Assembly: GCF_003386285.1 (NCBI RefSeq)
Contig: NZ_QPNC01000019.1
Coordinates: 62,001-126,000, forward strand
Direction: 5' to 3'
Length of the DNA stretch: 64,000 bases
DNA from: Nocardiopsis sp. FIRDI 009
Lineage (GTDB): Bacteria; Actinomycetota; Actinomycetes; Streptosporangiales; Streptosporangiaceae
The position numbers and the translations under genes are program-made. Under the pieces are notes generated by a model. That model worked only from the letters and a program-made list of their open reading frames with translations. It made no database searches and had not been told where the DNA came from. Below, one piece after another: positions 61,882 through 64,000 of the stretch; position 1 is the stretch's first letter, and every line of letters starts with the position of its first letter.

Positions 61882-63539
61882 TGATCGTCCCCCTGCTGTG
61901 GCGTGAGGCGGCCCGGTTCCCCGCGTCTCTGGCACGGAGCGTCGCCCTGCTGGCCCTCGTCTTCCTCACCCACCTCGGACAGGCCGTGGCGATCGCCTGG
62001 TCGATGTCGGCGGTGCTGCACGGGCGGGCCCAGGAGGTGCTCGTCGCGCTGTCGCTGATCCTCGGGATCGCCCTGCTGCGCCTGGTGCTCTCCCTGGGGC
62101 AGGCGTCGGCCGCCGCGCATCTGGGCGGCCGGGTCAGGCAGGCGGTTCGCCGCCGCGCGATGCGGGCCGCGCTCGTGCCCGAGCGGCTGCACGACACCGC
62201 TGCCCGGGACGGCTCGATGCGGGCCAGCCTCGGCGACGGCGTCGACGGCATCGACGCCTACGTCTCCAAGTACGTTCCCGCCATCGTGCAACTGCTCCTC
62301 ACCTGCCCGATCGTCGTGACCGGCCTGCTTCTGCTCTCCCCGTGGGCGGGACTGTGCGTCGCCGCCGGGGTCGTGCTGGCCCTGATGGGGCCCATGGCGT
62401 GGAAACGGATGATGGCCCGACGCGGACTCGACCACTGGGACAGCTACGAGGCGCTCAGCGCCGACCTGCTCGAATCCCTGCGCGGAATGGCCACCCTGCG
62501 CACGCTCGGTGACGTGCCCGGCACCCGCGATCGGCTGGGCGACCGCTCGGAGGCGCTGCGCAGGGCCACCGAACGGGTGATGCGCGTCTCCCTGGGCGAG
62601 ACGGCCGTCATCGACGCGGCCGTCCAGGGGGGAGCGGTCGCGGCGGCGGCCGTCGCTATCGCCCACGCGGTCACCGGGCAGGCCCCCGCCGTCGAGGTCT
62701 ACCTGCTCCTCCTGCTCTCCTCCGAGGCGTTCCGGCCCATCCGTGACCTCTCGCGGCACTGGCACGCCGGATTCCTCGGCCTCACCGCGGTCCCCGGCCT
62801 CGAACGGATCGGGGCCTTCACCGAACAGCGCGACACCGCCCCAGCCCCCACCGCGTCCGGCCCCGGAGGCGACCGGGCGACCGAGGCCCGACGGGCGGAC
62901 GTACTCCGCGTGACGGGCCTGAGCTTCCGCTACCCCGACGCTCCCGGCGACGTCATCCACGACCTCGATCTGACCGCCCGACGGGGCTCCCTCACCGCGA
63001 TCGTCGGCGCCTCCGGGGCGGGGAAGTCCACCCTCTTCGACCTCCTCCTCGGTTTCCTCACCCCGCGCACCGGAAACGTCGACCTCGACGGTCGGCCCCT
63101 GCGCACCTTTGACATCGCCGTGGTCTCCCAGCGGCCGGTGCTCTTCGCCGGGACCATTCGCGACAACCTCGCGGTCACCGGCGCCACCAAGGAAGCGGAC
63201 CTCGTCGCGGCCTGCCGCGACGCGGGGATCCTCGACGAGATCCGGCGCTTCCCGCGCGGCTTCGACACCGAGGTCACGGAAGCCGGTACCAGCCTGTCCG
63301 GCGGACAGCGCCAACGCCTCGCCCTGGCCCGCGCACTGCTGGCCCAGCGCCCGGTCCTCCTCGTCGACGAGCCGACGAGCGCGTTGGACGCCGACCGTGC
63401 CGCGGACGTCGTCCAGGCTCTGCACCGTGTCGCCCGCGACCGCATCGTCATCATGATCAGCCACCGCTCCGAGACCCTCACCGAGGTCCCCCACGTGCTG
63501 AGCCTCGACTCCGGACACCTGAACAGGAGCGCCTCGTGA
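61878..63539 (+). CDS. CydD-like ABC transporter half (permease plus ATPase)
   Basis: 553 residues. Six membrane segments lie in residues about 15-300. The C-terminal ATPase has Walker A IVGASGAGKSTLFDLLLGFL, Q-loop VVSQRPVLFAGTIRDNLAV, signature LSGGQRQRLALARALL, Walker B VLLVDEPTSALDA and H-loop MISHRSE. The pattern is that of CydD/LapB-like exporters. In a RiPP cluster it is likely the exporter of the mature peptide, working with the next, window-truncated half. ATGA overlap with the SagB-like gene. Confidence 0.88.
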   Translation: MMIVPLLWREAARFPASLARSVALLALVFLTHLGQAVAIAWSMSAVLHGRAQEVLVALSLILGIALLRLVLSLGQASAAAHLGGRVRQAVRRRAMRAALVPERLHDTAARDGSMRASLGDGVDGIDAYVSKYVPAIVQLLLTCPIVVTGLLLLSPWAGLCVAAGVVLALMGPMAWKRMMARRGLDHWDSYEALSADLLESLRGMATLRTLGDVPGTRDRLGDRSEALRRATERVMRVSLGETAVIDAAVQGGAVAAAAVAIAHAVTGQAPAVEVYLLLLLSSEAFRPIRDLSRHWHAGFLGLTAVPGLERIGAFTEQRDTAPAPTASGPGGDRATEARRADVLRVTGLSFRYPDAPGDVIHDLDLTARRGSLTAIVGASGAGKSTLFDLLLGFLTPRTGNVDLDGRPLRTFDIAVVSQRPVLFAGTIRDNLAVTGATKEADLVAACRDAGILDEIRRFPRGFDTEVTEAGTSLSGGQRQRLALARALLAQRPVLLVDEPTSALDADRAADVVQALHRVARDRIVIMISHRSETLTEVPHVLSLDSGHLNRSAS

Positions 63540-64000
63540 ACACCCTCGCCGCGTTCCGAGCCTTCCGCGAACTGCTGCCGGTCCTGCGGCCCGAATGGCG
63601 GGGGATGCTCTGGACCTACCTGATCGGCACCGCGAGCATGCTCGGCCTGGCCGGACTGACCGTCCTCACGGCGTGGGCGGTCGGCCACGCCGTCGTGGAG
63701 CGGACACCGCCCGGCCCCCTCTGGTGGGCCCTGGTCCTCGGGATCGTGCTGCTGCGCGTGGTTCTGACCTGGCGGGAGATGGACGTTTCCCATGCCCTCG
63801 CCTACCGCGTGCTGGCCCGGTTGCGGATGGCGCTGTTCGACGCGTACGCGCGCAGCGTTCCCGGTCGGCGTCGCGAGCACTCCGGACGCGCGGCCGCCGT
63901 CGCGATGGACGACATCGAGAAGCTCGAGTTCTTCTACGCCCACACGGTCGCCCAGCTCGGCGCCTCGCTCACCCTGTTCGCCGCCTCCCTCGTCACCGCG
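63536..64000 (+). CDS. CydC-like ABC transporter half, 3'-truncated by window edge
   Basis: 155 codons visible from the GTG at 63536, open to the end of the window. It starts with FRAFRELLPVLRPEWRGMLW and then shows hydrophobic segments (TASMLGLAGLTVLTAWAVGH and WWALVLGIVLLRVVLTWREM). VAMDDIEKLEFFYAHTVAQL matches the coupling region of CydC-type half-transporters. The ATPase domain lies beyond the window. GTGA overlap with the first half. Confidence 0.8.
   Translation, partial: MNTLAAFRAFRELLPVLRPEWRGMLWTYLIGTASMLGLAGLTVLTAWAVGHAVVERTPPGPLWWALVLGIVLLRVVLTWREMDVSHALAYRVLARLRMALFDAYARSVPGRRREHSGRAAAVAMDDIEKLEFFYAHTVAQLGASLTLFAASLVTA

Noticed and set aside
1..64000. CRISPR arrays, tRNA or rRNA genes, insertion sequences
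   Set aside because: No spaced direct repeats, no cloverleaf-like sequence, no transposase motif noticed; rejected by eye only, without a covariance or profile search.

Overview
The window is very GC-rich, densely packed DNA. Genes overlap as ATGA or GTGA, GTG starts are frequent, TAGnnT-type -10 boxes sit 6-7 nt before start codons, and there are SARP and NB-ARC/TPR regulators. This points to an actinomycete; a Nocardiopsis-like genus is my inference from gene style, not shown by the sequence. No rRNA, tRNA, CRISPR array or insertion sequence was seen.

Layout. (1) 1-6.7 kb: the end of a PfkB sugar kinase, then two large regulators, an NB-ARC/TPR STAND ATPase and a SARP-NB-ARC-TPR protein. 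Both have a TGCACGTGCA palindrome upstream, and a tiny hydrophobic peptide gene lies between them. (2) 7-13.3 kb: a seven-gene leftward operon with a GTP cyclohydrolase II-like protein, CDP-alcohol phosphatidyltransferase, MDR dehydrogenase, 6-pyruvoyl-tetrahydropterin synthase-like protein, glycosyltransferase, methyltransferase and a flippase-like membrane protein. A creatininase-family gene converges on it. Both pterin enzymes have lost catalytic residues, so this looks like a repurposed, undescribed pathway. (3) 13.5-16.3 kb: housekeeping and hydrolytic genes, and a secreted polysaccharide-lyase-like protein.

(4) 16.5-26.3 kb, 36-46.5 kb and 47.7-50.8 kb: an aerobic cobalamin regulon with five cobalamin riboswitches. 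It holds corrinoid import (BtuFCD-like), cobN-cobF-cobQ-cobK, a ChlI/ChlD chelatase with cobO and a cobB-cobC fusion, cobL, cobG-cobH-cobIJ-cobM, and the cobalt ECF importer cbiMNQO. CobG lacks the C-terminal Fe-S cysteine region. (5) 26.4-36 kb: an accessory island between the cob operons. A zinc-ribbon/HTH/TPR regulator and a seven-gene operon (PEP/pyruvate-binding ATP-grasp protein and a degenerate partner, thymidylate-kinase-like, nucleoside-phosphorylase-like, DUF2797, HIT and APH-like kinase) share the operator ATGACnAGyCrGTCAT. A frameshifted Uma2 gene closes the island.

(6) 51-64 kb: the most striking locus. A Zur-like box (TGACAACCGTTTTCA) sits between two overlapping divergent promoters. 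Leftward lie a beta-propeller protein, an S9 peptidase and a complete siderophore-type ABC importer. Rightward lie a 60-residue duplicated precursor peptide without cysteine, an E1-like leader-binding protein, an alpha/beta hydrolase, a YcaO cyclodehydratase, a SagB-type dehydrogenase and two CydDC-like half-transporters. I read this as a candidate zinc-responsive, azole-containing RiPP metallophore system: made by YcaO/SagB, exported by the half-transporters and re-imported by the siderophore-type importer. The gene and promoter layout is visible in the sequence; the metallophore role is inference.
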